64,000 bases of DNA from Halicephalobus mephisto (taxonomy: Eukaryota > Nematoda > Chromadorea > Rhabditida > Panagrolaimidae): assembly GCA_009193035.1 (NCBI GenBank), contig SWDT01000066.1:248001-312000 (forward strand). The letters are read 5' to 3'. Position 1 is the first letter of the stretch; each line of letters opens with the position of its first letter. A model generated the notes under the pieces. That model worked only from the letters and a program-made list of their open reading frames with translations, did not search any database and was not told the origin of the DNA. Below are positions 11,650 to 23,202 of this stretch, in pieces. A program made the translations under genes and the position numbers.

Positions 11650-12805
11650 TTATTTTGAGTTATTAGGACAAGGACTATTGGACCTCGTGTTCGCTATTCT
11701 ATTAGGTGTTCCGAGATTTCGGATAATCATAACTTTGTCAACTATCTTTCTGCAATAGAAGAACCTGATGAAAGCTCTCCTGTACGGTCTGATAAAGTAC
11801 AAGGTTATCAGAGAATTTGTCATTGGATGGAGGGAAATCAACAAAACAGAAACAAAGTTCAAAATAGCATAAGTGTGACGAATCAAGATAGACACGATTA
11901 GGATTACGGCCGGGATGCAGAAGACGAACAACGGGAGCAAGGCCTGCACTATCAGTCCGTGGAGGAGCTTCTGGTGCATCTTGTAGGTCGAGTTCCGCAT
12001 ACGGGATTTCTGGCGATGGAGCAAGGACATTGTCTTGTACCCGAAGACCGCCATGAAGACGTCGGAGGTGATGGCGCACCCAATACAGAGGACGTTGCTC
12101 AGAGGGAAGAAAAAGTTTTTTTCGTCGTACCCAAAAAAGTCCGCATTTGGGATCGAGCTTACTAAAAACACTTTTATTTGTTAATCACAAAAATTGCTTA
12201 CATTCTGGAAAAACGTCTTTCACAGTGCTGCTTATGTCTTTTCTTGTGGCATGTAGAGTGACAAGAACGAAAATACAGAAAACCGCAATCAAGACTAAAT
12301 TATTTTTAATCAATTAACACCCGACAAGACAGGGAACTTACAAGCTAGAATGCAGATGACCCTTTTGGATAGGACAACCCTCTGGATGTTCGGATCACAG
12401 AGGACAACATAACGGTAGACGAAGGTCAATGTCAAAGCTATAGTACCGTAACAGAACGTCCCCACAAGAAAGACGAATACCCAATGGGACACTTCTGCAT
12501 TTCTATGATTGAAGGCCATTTATTTAAAAGCAAAAAAATTACCGAAAAACTCACTGGAAAATCCTCCCAGGTCCCAACATGACTCCTCCATAGGTAGAAC
12601 TAGAAAGTGCCGGGTACGGTATCAAAATTAAAAACAACGCGGATGTTATCATGTCTGATAGTGTTAGATTAGCTAAGAAATACTTGTAAATCTTGATTTC
12701 TGTTGTCGAATGCCGAAAAATGATCATCAATAACAAGAAATTTAGGAATAACGAGAATGAGCAGGTTACACCAAGCAGACTCTTCCACACGACTAAGTTA
12801 TCCAT
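11650..12805 (-). CDS. Nematode Str-superfamily chemoreceptor (7TM GPCR)
   Basis: Exons 12805-12555, 12502-12342, 12294-12202 and 12161-11650 join in phase to 338 residues, the usual size. Seven hydrophobic segments are visible, starting with LLGVTCSFSLFLNFLLLMII and ending with the segment before HPMTNSLITLYFIRPYRRAF. The C-terminal motif (Pro in TM7 then PYR-RAF) and the Q-A/T-L-x-P start of TM6 (QALLPLFVFCIPAV) are typical of the Str/Srd/Srh/Sri superfamily; I cannot settle the subfamily. Such receptors sit in ciliary membranes of sensory neurons. The gene lies at the edge of a gene desert with a transposon, a common setting for this fast-evolving family. Confidence 0.88.
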
Positions 12806-14345
12806 AACGACCTGAAACCGATTATAACAATCTTTTTATTGCAGAATAAATATAGAATGAAATAAAAAAATCAAATTATCGAGAAGTAAACATCATACAG
12901 TACTGTAAGTACCTAACTTGCTGGAGTCGACACAATGAAAATAGGACATGTGATGATTATGTGGGAAATTGCAAAGCAAGAGGAATTAACAAAGTTACAT
13001 TTTATTATTCTTCTAATTTTGATTGCACTTTGTAAAAAAATTAAAAAATTACTCAAGCAAATTATCAGGAAAATGCACTGATTGAGTATATCATTCTCAT
13101 TGAACGCAATTAACAAAAAGAATTGATTTTCAAAAAGTTAACTATCATGCAAGTTTCTGCAAGCGACTAGAATTCATCTTCTACATTCATCATAAAGTCA
13201 GCAGGAAAACTAAAAGTCTACAATTATATACAAGATTATGTGAATGTCGTCTATGAAGATCTTCAGGAATTTCTACAATGGAGATCTCAAAAAATTAACA
13301 ACAAATGAAAAAATGTTTTTAGTTGGAAAAGTTTCGATATAGATTGCTTGGAAAAGTAGAAATCAGTCAAATTAATGTGAATGACATAAAGAGCAACGGT
13401 ATTTGGACTAATCAACCAGTTTGGATCTTCTAAGATTCCAAAAGCTCAACAAGTTTATTTATTTAATACAGTTAGCTAAACTAAATGAAGTTCCTAAAAT
13501 GTGAATCAGCTATTGAGTAAGTTCGAACTGGTTCTACTGTACTTCTAACAAGGTGGATCTTAGGAGTAATTCCACTCAATATTACGAATGTTTTTTAAAA
13601 ACGAAAAAAGCTGTATCTAAACTCAAACTTCACATAGAAACAGTACTAAAAAGTAAATTCCAGAGAGTTCTTGTAAAATTAGTATCTTTAAATTAATTGT
13701 TTAATTAAAAAGCATAAGTTACAACTGTAGTTACTTTACTTTTAAACTGGCTAAAATTGGGACAAAGTTGAGTCCCATGACTTAAGACCTAATAGTTCAT
13801 ATTTTAAGTGAACTCCCGTGGCGATTACAGTACTGAGAAAACTGTTTTCAAAGCAATTCCTTCAGGTAGGGAGAATATGGGCAAAAATTGTCTTGAGTTT
13901 TTGAAACTCACAACGTACATAAGGTGGAATGGATTGCTGCGAATAAAATGAGCGTTTCTAAATATGGTTCTTAATTAAAAAGGTAACATACTTAAAGTAA
14001 ACTAAAAAATAAAATTACAACAGGAAGATTATAAAAAATCAAGCTTTCGAAATCCAATTCCAATTTTGAAAGATAAAGTTTTTCGAACTAATCCCTGATT
14101 CAGTTTTCAGATTTTTATTGTTTAAAATAAAATTAAACGAACTTCGGTTCTTTCTAAAATTCTCCCTTAAACATTTTCCTGACATATTTATACTTCTCAA
14201 TAAACCACAATCCCATGACTATAATTGTACTTTTCAAAATATACTTTGTTGTTTCAAAATCTACTGATTAGAAAACTTTTCATAGTTTGTTCCAATAAAT
14301 TTTAGACTTTTCACAGCAATTAAGCACAATGAAATATAATTTCTT
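12806..14345. other. AT-rich gene desert
   Basis: About 1.5 kb with no supported exon on either strand, dense in A/T runs. It lies between the chemoreceptor and the foldback transposon. The chemoreceptor promoter should lie at its left end. Confidence 0.55.
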
Positions 14346-15419
14346 TTAACCCTTAATATACCAAGCGGGGTCCCTGGAGGACCCCAGTAGGCGATTTTTT
14401 GTTATAGTTCTTTAACTATAACAGCTAATTTGCTTATATTTTTTGTATGTGTCCTTCATGAGCCTAAGATATACATCGTGTAATCAGACTTATATAATGT
14501 TCATTAAAAATATTTAAAAAATTTAAAATTTCGCTGAGGTCCATGGTATCTCATTGATGGACGAAAAAAGTATTTTTGGCTCTAACTTTTTTATATGAAG
14601 AGCTATAAAATTCATTTTTTGTACATAACTAGAGTAGTTTATAACTCATCTTCTGACGCTGAAGTTGTCATTAGGGGGCGCCCCCTGCGGAAATTACATA
14701 AACTCGGAGAAGGTTCTCCATACAAAATTTTGCCTAAAAAAGTCTTAATTTTTTTACGTTTTGCGTTCAGTTTGTTTCAGAAGCCACTTGAGATTCTAAA
14801 ACTTCACTAAAACACAGAGCTTTAAGTGGATAATAGCTCCCACAGTCCAAAAATTTTATCCCCAATATGCGGGTTTTGCCCCTATGGGGCTGATAAGGGT
14901 TAATCATCAGAAAAGCTATCAAAAATTCCTTAAATCTGTACGTAAGTTACACTAACTGCTTTTTGAAAATCACAAAAGCGTTTCTCAACACCAACTCACT
15001 AAGGAGTTTTGGCAGAAATCTCGAAAAATTTTGTATGGAGAACTTTCACCGATTTGATCTAATTTCCCCAGGGGCGCCCCCCCATGGGGTAGTTATAGTC
15101 CTCAAAGATGCCTTATAAGACACTCTAGTTATTCATAAAAATCTGCCTTACAGCTTTTCGAATAACAAAATTAAAGTCAAAAATACTTTCTTTTTGTACA
15201 TCCCGTACCTATTGTTGGTTTACTTTTTGTTAATTAAATTAATATACAAAATAGTAACGCTTGAATCACTAACGTATGTGTTAATCAATCCAAAAAGCAT
15301 AGTTTGAGCTATCTAACGCATCAAACAATTGAGTAATTTAAAAAAAACCGTGGGGTCCTCACAGGACCCCAGCTTGGTAAACAACGTTGATGGGAGAGGG
15401 TTGGTATATTAAGGGTTAA
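14346..15419. mobile_element. TTAA-flanked foldback transposon (piggyBac-like MITE)
   Basis: Both ends carry TTAA (14346-14349 and 15416-15419) directly outside a perfect 15-bp terminal inverted repeat, CCCTTAATATACCAA at 14350 and its complement ending at 15415. Just inside each end is a GC-rich hairpin: GGGGTCC-CTGGA-GGACCCC at left and GGGGTCCT-CAC-AGGACCCC at right. The two halves remain imperfectly complementary well inward: GTATTTTTGG near 14570, ATAACTAGAG near 14626, GGGGGCGCCCC near 14675 and TTCTCCATACAAAATTTT near 14718 all reappear inverted in the right half (about 15030-15200). The centre of symmetry is near 14882, the midpoint of the element. No transposase frame is present. TTAA target duplication and a CCC terminus are piggyBac traits; the 1,066-bp element is therefore a non-autonomous member, inferred to be mobilised in trans. 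Confidence 0.85.
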
Positions 15420-15697
15420 AGTGCACTTTCAAATCGTCATATCCTTAATTTCTATCACTTTGTGGTCTCTAAATTAAAATTTTACTTTCCTCCGCACTTC
15501 TTAATTGGCATTTGTTCTTTCATTTTTAATAATTTAAAACACCTTTTCCACAATAAAAATCATTGTCAGATCTGTGTTTCCACGCTGACAGAGAAAAACA
15601 CCCAGTAAATCGAAAACAATAAATACGGTAGTCTACGCTATTGGAAAAATAGGGATTTAGTAGTTGGGGAAACAAAATCCTTGAAGCTGGTAAATAA

Positions 15698-16328
15698 TTA
15701 GAAACGACCAGACACGTATGAAGAAGGGAATTTGACCTGATATGATCCTTCGCCCTGAGCATTTGCCAAGTAACCAGCATTGGGAATAATATTCCATCTG
15801 AGTGTGAGGGTGACGTTTTCATGACCAAGAAGATGTTGACCGTCGTCCAAAAAGTAGTACTTAGGAGCAACTTTTTCTTCGATTACGACAGCACGTTCAG
15901 AGCGGAGAACAATCTTGTCCCAGAGAACCACTTGATTCACCTCCTGAAGCGAGAACCCTAGATTAATGAGCAATATAACGAACTTACATTCTTTGGACTC
16001 TTGTATTCCGCGACAAGGTAGAGAAATAGTTGTTTGACGTTCCAATTGAAGATGGGAGAAACATCAGCTTCAATGTTCAGATGAACCATCGCATGGTCGC
16101 TTTTTCCGTATTCAGAAATGTAGTCGGAGATAACGCGACTGAAAATGGAGATTCGGAACAATTCTGGAAGACCACAAAGACTTACACCCTCGGGTTCATG
16201 GCGGAAACAGAAACCGGAGTAACTCGATTGGAGTAAATCGTCGACAAGAAAACGGCGAATGTAACCGCTGACATTGCTGTCAGGGTAAAGGCAAAAATAG
16301 CATTGGCTCGGGACCAAATAGAGTGCAT
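15698..16328 (-). CDS. SPCS3: Signal peptidase complex subunit 3
   Basis: Exons 16328-16186, 16138-15988 and 15943-15698 join in phase to 179 residues; human SPCS3 has 180. It starts MHSIWSRANAIFAFTL, a single N-terminal membrane anchor, followed by the conserved lumenal domain with FNWNVKQLFLYLVAEY, NQVVLWDKIVLR and NVTLTLRWNIIPNAG. The subunit is an essential structural part of the ER signal peptidase complex. The start ATG is six bases behind the acceptor GAGTTCCAG and lies 135 bp downstream of the IDI1 stop on the same strand, so the pair probably forms an operon with IDI1 first. Confidence 0.96.
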
Positions 16329-16463
16329 AGTGATCTGGAACTCAAAATTAATAAATAAACAAAACTACAAATTAGTTATTTCAGCGTAATCAACGCAATA
16401 ATCTATCCGAATCCCAGAAATTTTAAACTTTGTCCAATATCACCACACTAAAAATCCATCATT

Positions 16464-17311
16464 TTAATTGAGCTTTGTGATTTTAGTTGAATTGCGAAAT
16501 TTAGAGAGATCATCCAAGTTATTCCACCATTTTTCTAACCAGCCACGGTTGTGCAGCAAAGTAAACCAAGGCGAGAACGCTTCCGGACGAGCGTTGATCA
16601 AAGATGCCAGTATTTTCTTGTCCACGAATTTGGTTGCAGAAACTTCATCGGGGTTGCTATTCAATTGGCCTTTGAAATTCTTGAGAATCAGCACATAATC
16701 GAGTTCTCGTTCACACCAGTAATCATCCGAATCAGCAGAGTAAAGGAACCGTCCGACAAAATTGAAGTCATCCAATTCATAGGCGTTCTTGGAGATTCCA
16801 AGTTCATGTTCCAGCTTTCTTCGAGCAGCTCTTCTAATTCCAATAGCATTATGTTCTATACATTCGTCCGAAGAATAAAGCGGATGAGAACAACAGGCGT
16901 TGGTCCATTTGTTAGGGAATGTAATTTTAGATGGAGCTCGTTTTTGAAGCAGTAATTCCTTGTCCGTATTGAAGATAAACACGCTGAAAGCTCGGTGAAG
17001 CACAGCTGAAGGAGGTTCATCAACATTGGACTAAAATTACCACATAAAAATACTAAACTTACAAGTGTCTTTCTGGTGCGATAAAGCTTTGCTTACTGAT
17101 CCCAGGACTCTATCATTTTCATCGACCGCTATACAAGGTTCTTTCAAGTACTCAATCTGATGGTCCGATACGTTTTCATGGACGATTGACCCTATAGCAG
17201 CCGGAGCAGCGTTAGATAAAGATCGAAAGGAAATTAGCAGTTGTTGAGATGCTCTAAAACTGATCTTGATATATGGAATTCCATTCTAAATACACAGACG
17301 TACCTTTGCAT
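16464..17311 (-). CDS. IDI1: Isopentenyl-diphosphate delta-isomerase, type I
   Basis: Exons 17311-17304, 17253-17063 and 17005-16464 join in phase to 246 residues. The Nudix-type core is complete: CIAVDENDRVLG, VLHRAFSVFIFN, TFPNKWTNACCSHP with the catalytic Cys (residue 104 or 105), RRAARRKLEHELGI and WCERELDYVL with the catalytic Glu. It interconverts IPP and DMAPP, feeding farnesyl diphosphate synthase, whose gene lies at 41 kb. The first 25 residues (MQRASQQLLISFRSLSNAAP) have Arg, Ser and hydrophobic residues without acids, as in mitochondrial presequences. The first exon is only 8 nt. Divergent from the dephospho-CoA kinase gene with 204 bp between start codons. Confidence 0.94.
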
Positions 17312-17515
17312 TTTTGACTAGGTGAAGAATGTTTAGAAAATTACAAAATAAATATCCGAAATTGAAATATAAAGTGGAGATTTTCGAAAAAGAGTGACGA
17401 AGCAAAAGATGAATTACTTTCAATAAATACTGGCAAAGTGTCCTGAACAAATGTTGGAGTGAAAACGTTGGAATGCTGTATCAACTAGTCCAACTTATTC
17501 TTCTAATCTTCGTTC

Positions 17516-18336
17516 ATGTTTCTGGTTGGATTAACTGGAGGAATTGCCACAGGCAAGAGCACTGTCTCTGAAATATTCAAAAAGAAAGGAATTCCCGTTA
17601 TTGATGCGGACCAGCTTGCAAGAGAAGGTTTTTGACTTTCACTTTTCTCCATGTCATCCACATATAAACTTTCCTTTTTTAGTGGTAGAACCCGGCAAAC
17701 CAGCTTACAAAAAACTAAGAGAAACCTTTGGGGATGAGTATTTCGATGACGAAAATGGTGGGGTCTTGTTGAGGGAGAAATTAGGAGATGTGATCTTCCA
17801 AGACCGAGAGGTACTTCACTTCTTCTAATTTTTGAAATTATTTGGTTTTCAGAAGCGACAGAAATTAAACGCTATCACCCATGGTGAAATCACAAGTCTA
17901 ATGATGAAAGCCATCATGAGGGAATTCTTCAATGGAAGCAAGTTTGTCATTCTCGACATCCCCCTCCTGTTTGAATCTGGAGCCGACAAGATGGTTCAAA
18001 AAACAATTGTCGTCCATTGGTAAGTTCCTTATTTCTACAGCTGATAATCCTTCCTGATTCAGTAATGAATCCACTGAAGTTTCCCGGTTAATGAAACGGG
18101 ACGGAATCGATGAAGAAAAAGCCAAAACGAAAATCGCTTCTCAAATGCCAATTTCATCCAAGATCCAACGAGCAACATTCGTCATTGACAACAATGGATC
18201 TAAGGAAGCCCTTGAAATCCAAGTGGAAGACATTATCCAAAAACTAAGATCCAGTTGGATACCGTTCATTTTTAGAAGTTTTCTTGTGGGTATTTTTGGA
18301 CTAATAGTTGCTCTAATCTTCAAAGTAATCTTATAA
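17516..18336 (+). CDS. DCAKD: Dephospho-CoA kinase (DCAKD type)
   Basis: Exons 17516-17627, 17683-17810, 17853-18019 and 18063-18336 join in phase to 226 residues, matching human DCAKD. The P-loop [12 protein letters not shown] is at residues 5-16, followed by [12 protein letters not shown], the [12 protein letters not shown] strand (substrate lid region) and [17 protein letters not shown]-terminal hydrophobic segment ([19 protein letters not shown]) suggests a tail anchor, as in animal DCAKD proteins that associate with mitochondrial or ER membranes. It catalyses the last step of coenzyme A synthesis. Its stop codon is only 47 bp from the stop of the convergent VPS50 gene, so the 3' UTRs almost certainly overlap. 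Confidence 0.95.
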
Positions 18337-18383
18337 AATTTTTATTTTTATCATTGCTTGAAACTCATAAAAACATAAAGAAC

Positions 18384-21282
18384 TCAATTTCCTTCAAGCA
18401 CATTTAGAATCTTATTTTTAGCTCTTTTAGCAACTGTAGAATTCAGAAGCGAAGAAACTTGGGAAATGCTGTATTCCTGAAATCCTCAAAATTACTCAAA
18501 ACTTGTTTACCCAAAACTCACTGGATGATTTGCGATCCAATCTTCCATGCAATTTTCTGGAAGATAATAAGCTTTAATATATTCTTCTACATAAATTCTA
18601 TAAGGAATCGGCTTCATCGAGCTCAAAACCTCTACATGTCTCGCTAGTTGCTCAAAATCCAACAGCATCAGAGCTCTTCCTTCCTGAGTGCATTTCTTAT
18701 TGCATTCAGAATATCCCTGAACCAGTATCCTCGAGATACAGTAGATGATATTACTCCAAAGCAGGGTGTTAAGTTCTGCAGAGATTTGGACGCTTTCGGT
18801 CACATTTTTCAAGTTTTCATCGAATATCTTCAAATCACGGACAATAGTGTCCACGTAGAGGGAATGTTGATCTTGAAGTTCGTTCAAGTTGAAGCTCGTT
18901 GAAGTAATTTGTTTCAAGCATTTTGAGTAGTCCAGAGCTCTACTAGCGACACAACCAAGGGAAGATTTTCGAATGTCTACTATTACTGGCAGAGTCTGAA
19001 ATTACTCTGTTACTGTAAAATGGAAAATTTATTCACTTACATTCTGGTAAAACTTCTCCAAAACCGGCAGTTGTTTATTATGAGGAACCAAGCTTTGCAA
19101 AACAGGTCTCAAGTCTTCAAATTGCCTTTTTAGAAATACTAACGATTCGATCCCAATGATCCTCTCAGCCAGGAGAAAACAATTACCAACCGAATTCAAA
19201 TCCAAACAAGGAGACAACTTCGATGGCAGCATTTTCTCGTTATAGATCTAAAACCCTTTTTATCCCCATCAAAGCTTTTGAAATTGAACCAACCTGTTTG
19301 AAAGCCTCGTTGTTCTCGTTGTCCAAGATCAATCTAACCCTGATGGCCTCTATTAGTTTCCTCAATTGAAGAGAAGTAAAAACATTCGGGTCAAAATGGT
19401 CCGAAACCATGTCCTTGCAGAAGAATTCAAAGACACTGTAGACAAAGTAATCGAATAACTGTATAACTGAAGTAATGGCTTCTTCTGCAACACTGTGGAG
19501 GAGAGAAGTCATTCTGATATATCTCCCAAAGAATCTTAGGACATTCAATGCTGTGTTACATAGGACTGGTAACTGAGTGGGAACTTGAGCGTAAGCGTCC
19601 TCCTCGCTATCTGAGGTAGAGCTTCTTGCTGAAGAAGTCGTTCCAGTTCCTTCGTTGTCTCTTCTCTTAGATTCTGCTCTAGGAGCACAGAAAGGATTAT
19701 CCACATCTGCTGTCAGCAGAACGTAATCCAGTTGTTCTCCCAATCCAGCATGGTCAATCAGATAGTGAACGTGGGAATCGTCTTCATCGAAGGCGTCACT
19801 AGATTGTTTCAAGAACTGAAACTCTTGCAAGTCAAACAAAGTAAAGTTGGCTGGAACTGGACACAACGTGAAGACTTCACTCTCCAAAAACATCTTGAGT
19901 TCATCCAGTCTCTCTCGGTGGTATCTCCCGAAATAGAGACAAGTTTGCTTCTCCAAAGTTAGAGCGACTTCTCCACAACTGTTTCCGAAGTACCGACGTC
20001 CGAACTTCCTGAATCTGTTGGCCATTTCCACAACATCGAGAAAATTGTCGAAATTTAGTTGGGAGAGCTCGTGACAACATAGGAGAGTGTTAAACTTGGA
20101 GGAAGCTGTCTTGAAGACATTGTAGACTCCATCAGAGAGGGCTTTCTGCATGACGCCTTTCTCGACGATCTCTTCTCCATCGAGTTCTTGGATTTGCCCA
20201 ACAGGCAAAGCACAGAGCCTTCTTTCGTCTTCATCAATGTGAAATTTGAGGATTTCGTGGTAGACGAAGAGACATCGACAGAGCACAAATCCGAGTTCTC
20301 TAATGCAGTCAATAATCTCCTCAATTTCCACAGCCTCACAGAGTTGTTCATAACTCATGGCATCTGTTTCCTCGATAGACAGTTTCTTTCTCAGTCGGTC
20401 GACGAGAACCGTCCTTGCAGAGCTCTCCAAAGTGGCTTTGAAGAAACTCAGCAACTTTGCCGCAGCTCCTCCAACGTTATCCAGCATCTGATAGGCGGAG
20501 TAAACAAGGGAATACCTGTCCTGGTCATACACAACAGTCATGGCTGCTAGAGCATCATCTATATGAGATTCCATCGAGGAAAGGATTTTGGTAAACTTGG
20601 AAGATAGCTCCTTGATGCAGTTGAAGGAGATGTACTCTTGGGCTGCGTTGGTTGCTTCCACACATAGTCTTATCGCCAGAGGAAAATCACCTTCTTGAAC
20701 GAGCTCCTGCAAGCGGAATTCGGTCTCATACAAGGTCTTGATCGAGACGAGGACGGCTTTCAGATCTCCTAGCATTTCTCGTTTCCGTTCATTTGCGATG
20801 ATCTTAAGACCGTTCGCTACTTCTGCATCAGCTTTGGCTAAGTTCCTGTAAACCGATGTTTAGAGGCGAAATCTTATATAACGTACGTTCTGATCTCCGA
20901 AATTCGCTCGACCATCCCCCCTGCTTCTTCCCTGATCATTTCGTAATGTTCCGTCATGGAGCAGAATTCGTCTTTGTTCTTTGTTATGAGAGCACTCACT
21001 TTCTTCGATACTACTTGTAGTTGTCTCTTTAACTTGAACATTTCCTTCCCAATAGAGTTCAAGTTGAAGTTGTCGTCTTGGAGCTTGTTCAATTCATAAG
21101 CCACTCCGTCAAACCCATCTTCCATGAAGTAAACAACGTCGATTTCGTCAAATACTTCAGCTATAGCTTCTTCCGTCACTGGCATAGCACTTTCCGGCTG
21201 AAAGCAAAATGAGTCAGTTTAGGAAATGAGCAGCAACACTTACGGGATATAGGATACTGGGATCATCTATAACACCTGCCAT
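18384..21282 (-). CDS. VPS50: VPS50/syndetin, EARP tethering complex subunit
   Basis: Six exons (21282-21244, 21197-20887, 20845-19294, 19247-19041, 18995-18522, 18476-18384) join in phase to 891 residues; human VPS50 has 964. The N-terminus has the Vps54-N type coiled region (YFMEDGFDGVAYELNKL, LKRQLQVVSKKVSALI), continuing with SIKTLYETEFRLQELVQEGD and a long helical core. The C-terminal domain ends with AYYLPENCMEDWIANHP-EYSISQVSSLL, matching the syndetin terminus. VPS50 replaces VPS54 in the EARP complex and acts in endosomal recycling and, in worms, dense-core vesicle maturation. A short acidic Ser-rich insert lies near residue 495. The first exon encodes only 13 residues. Confidence 0.93.
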
Positions 21283-21627
21283 TTTCCCGAAATTGATGTT
21301 TCATATATTATATACAATATTATGCTGATAAATATGATGATGAAAATAAATACAAATAAATAACTCAATGCAAAGACATAACTGGCACAACCTGAATGAA
21401 ATCGAAAAGCTGAAAAATGGATTTCTTCTTTGTCACCGTTAAGAACATTTGGCCAAGGAGCACTGGTATTTGAAGAGCTTTTCCCACAAGTTACCCGTCA
21501 ACAAAAATACTTGTTCTTTCTCTAGTTGTATTCTCAGTTTATTACTTACAATTCTTCAACAAGAGAAAATGAGATCACAATAAGTTCCCCAAACCACCCT
21601 TACCCACAGTACTTAGAACTGCAAACA
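21283..21627. other. Intergenic spacer
   Basis: About 345 bp between the DHHC gene stop and the VPS50 start on the same strand. AT-rich, no exon seen; likely the DHHC 3' UTR and the VPS50 promoter. Confidence 0.5.
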
Positions 21628-23003
21628 TCAGACATTCAACTTCACGACGTCTCTGGGGAACCTAAGAATGTCCCTTTCCCCAGGAAGTGAATTACAAGGG
21701 AATATCCAGAGCAGCCAGTGTCCGTTACCGCAGACCTCCCGCATAAGCTCGTATTTGGATTTGGTTCTTCTTGCCCGCCTCCTTCGAAGGCCCCTCCGTG
21801 TCACTGATTCCACCATTGTTTCCTCGTTAAAGATGGCTTGCAGCTGATCACAGGAGACGGCAGTTACGAACAGACCGAAGAGAGCCGATTCTATGCCGAG
21901 ACAAATGGTATGGATTACCTTGGAGTGTTGAGCATTCTCTCCAAAGGGACCCTTCTTCCCTGTTATTCCGTGATCATCATGATACACCCAAGAAATGATA
22001 ATTAACCTGGAGTTAAGTCCATCAAAATAAGCAAAAACATGAGGGACTTACGCAATAGCATAACTAGAAAGAATTCCGACGAAAAATATAAACTGAAGAA
22101 AGTACTTTTGAGTTTTCTGCCCGACGCAATTAGCAACCCATGGACCTAAAATCAATTCGTTGAGGGATTTGACTCCATATATGGAAACTCACAATGATGG
22201 TCCATCTTCTGGACACACCTATTGCATATCCTGCAATGATGAGCTCTAGGTGGTCTGAAGGACTGGCAACGGTTGCAGATTGTCCAGTCCTTCCCGACAA
22301 ACTGATTCTGTCTCATGAGCATCTCCTCCCCGGACTCCGAAGTGCATTCATCGTCTGAAAGGTACGCTTGCTCCCGTCTGTTGTACTTGTCAATTTCTTC
22401 TTGGGAAATCCTCTGAACAGGTACGTAGCCGGGATCACTGATCATAGTTCTCAAGTGGGATAGAAAGGCCAGCAGTAGGAAAGTATTGAAAAAGAACACA
22501 TGCATCGCTCCCCATGGACTGAAATTGCACAGCTAATTAGAAATAATCAATAGTCTTTTGGAAGGTAACCTTTCTGGGAAGGTAGGGAGTACCAGCCATG
22601 CTACAACCACGTAATCAGCATATATCATAGAACCCCAGACGATCAAAACACAGAGGAATCCACACGGATCTGCGCACAACCCGCGGCTCATATCTCCATC
22701 AGAATCTGCAAACGACATTACTTCATATATAAATGTCATCGAAAAACGATACAATCTCACGAGAAATGAATTATTAATAAGGAAAACAGTTGAATGAGAA
22801 GATATCGATTGTCAAGTGGACGTAAAAAGGTAATCAACCAAAGGATCAAAGCCGAACAGATGCCCTTGGCATTCTAAGTGATTATTTTAGCATAGGAAGA
22901 ACAAGACTAGGTAGAGGTTAAAATAATAATTCTGTAGTCTACTAGGTGCAAACCCATTAACGCTCCAGGGATCACGCTGAGTTGGCGACAAACCAGTTTC
23001 CAT
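21628..23003 (-). CDS. DHHC-type palmitoyltransferase (ZDHHC3/7-like)
   Basis: The Cys-rich catalytic domain reads [20 protein letters not shown], then [19 protein letters not shown], with the DHHC tetrad split by an intron inside the final Cys codon (about 22149-22194). Two membrane segments precede it ([35 protein letters not shown] with the DPG motif after it) and two follow it. The tail [16 protein letters not shown] resembles the Golgi ZDHHC3/7 group. The enzyme attaches palmitate to cysteines of membrane proteins. The start is uncertain: the ATG at 23003 ([11 protein letters not shown]) joins in phase only through a weak donor (CCTA/GTAGAC), while a second in-frame ATG sits near 22740. 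The stop is at 21628. Divergent from the Fer-type kinase gene, 199 bp apart. Confidence 0.88.
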
Positions 23004-23202
23004 AATTACTCAAAAATTGAAAAATAATTATTATTGGTTCTTTTTCATATTACAGCACGTCAGGCAGAGACTAGCGATTTAATAAATGTGAAAAATTACG
23101 AATGTTGGGTTTTGAATGAGCGGAAATTTACATTTCTGGAAAAGCAGCAACCTCACGGCTTTGATTTGTTGTCTTTTTTCTCTTTTCGCCAAGCCTCGCA
23201 AA

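Noticed and set aside
881..22185. CCATATATGG-type sites read as SRF CArG boxes
   Set aside because: The sequence matches a CArG consensus, but the sites sit inside tiny introns of housekeeping genes and often deviate at the CC/GG ends, so an intron-linked role is more likely.
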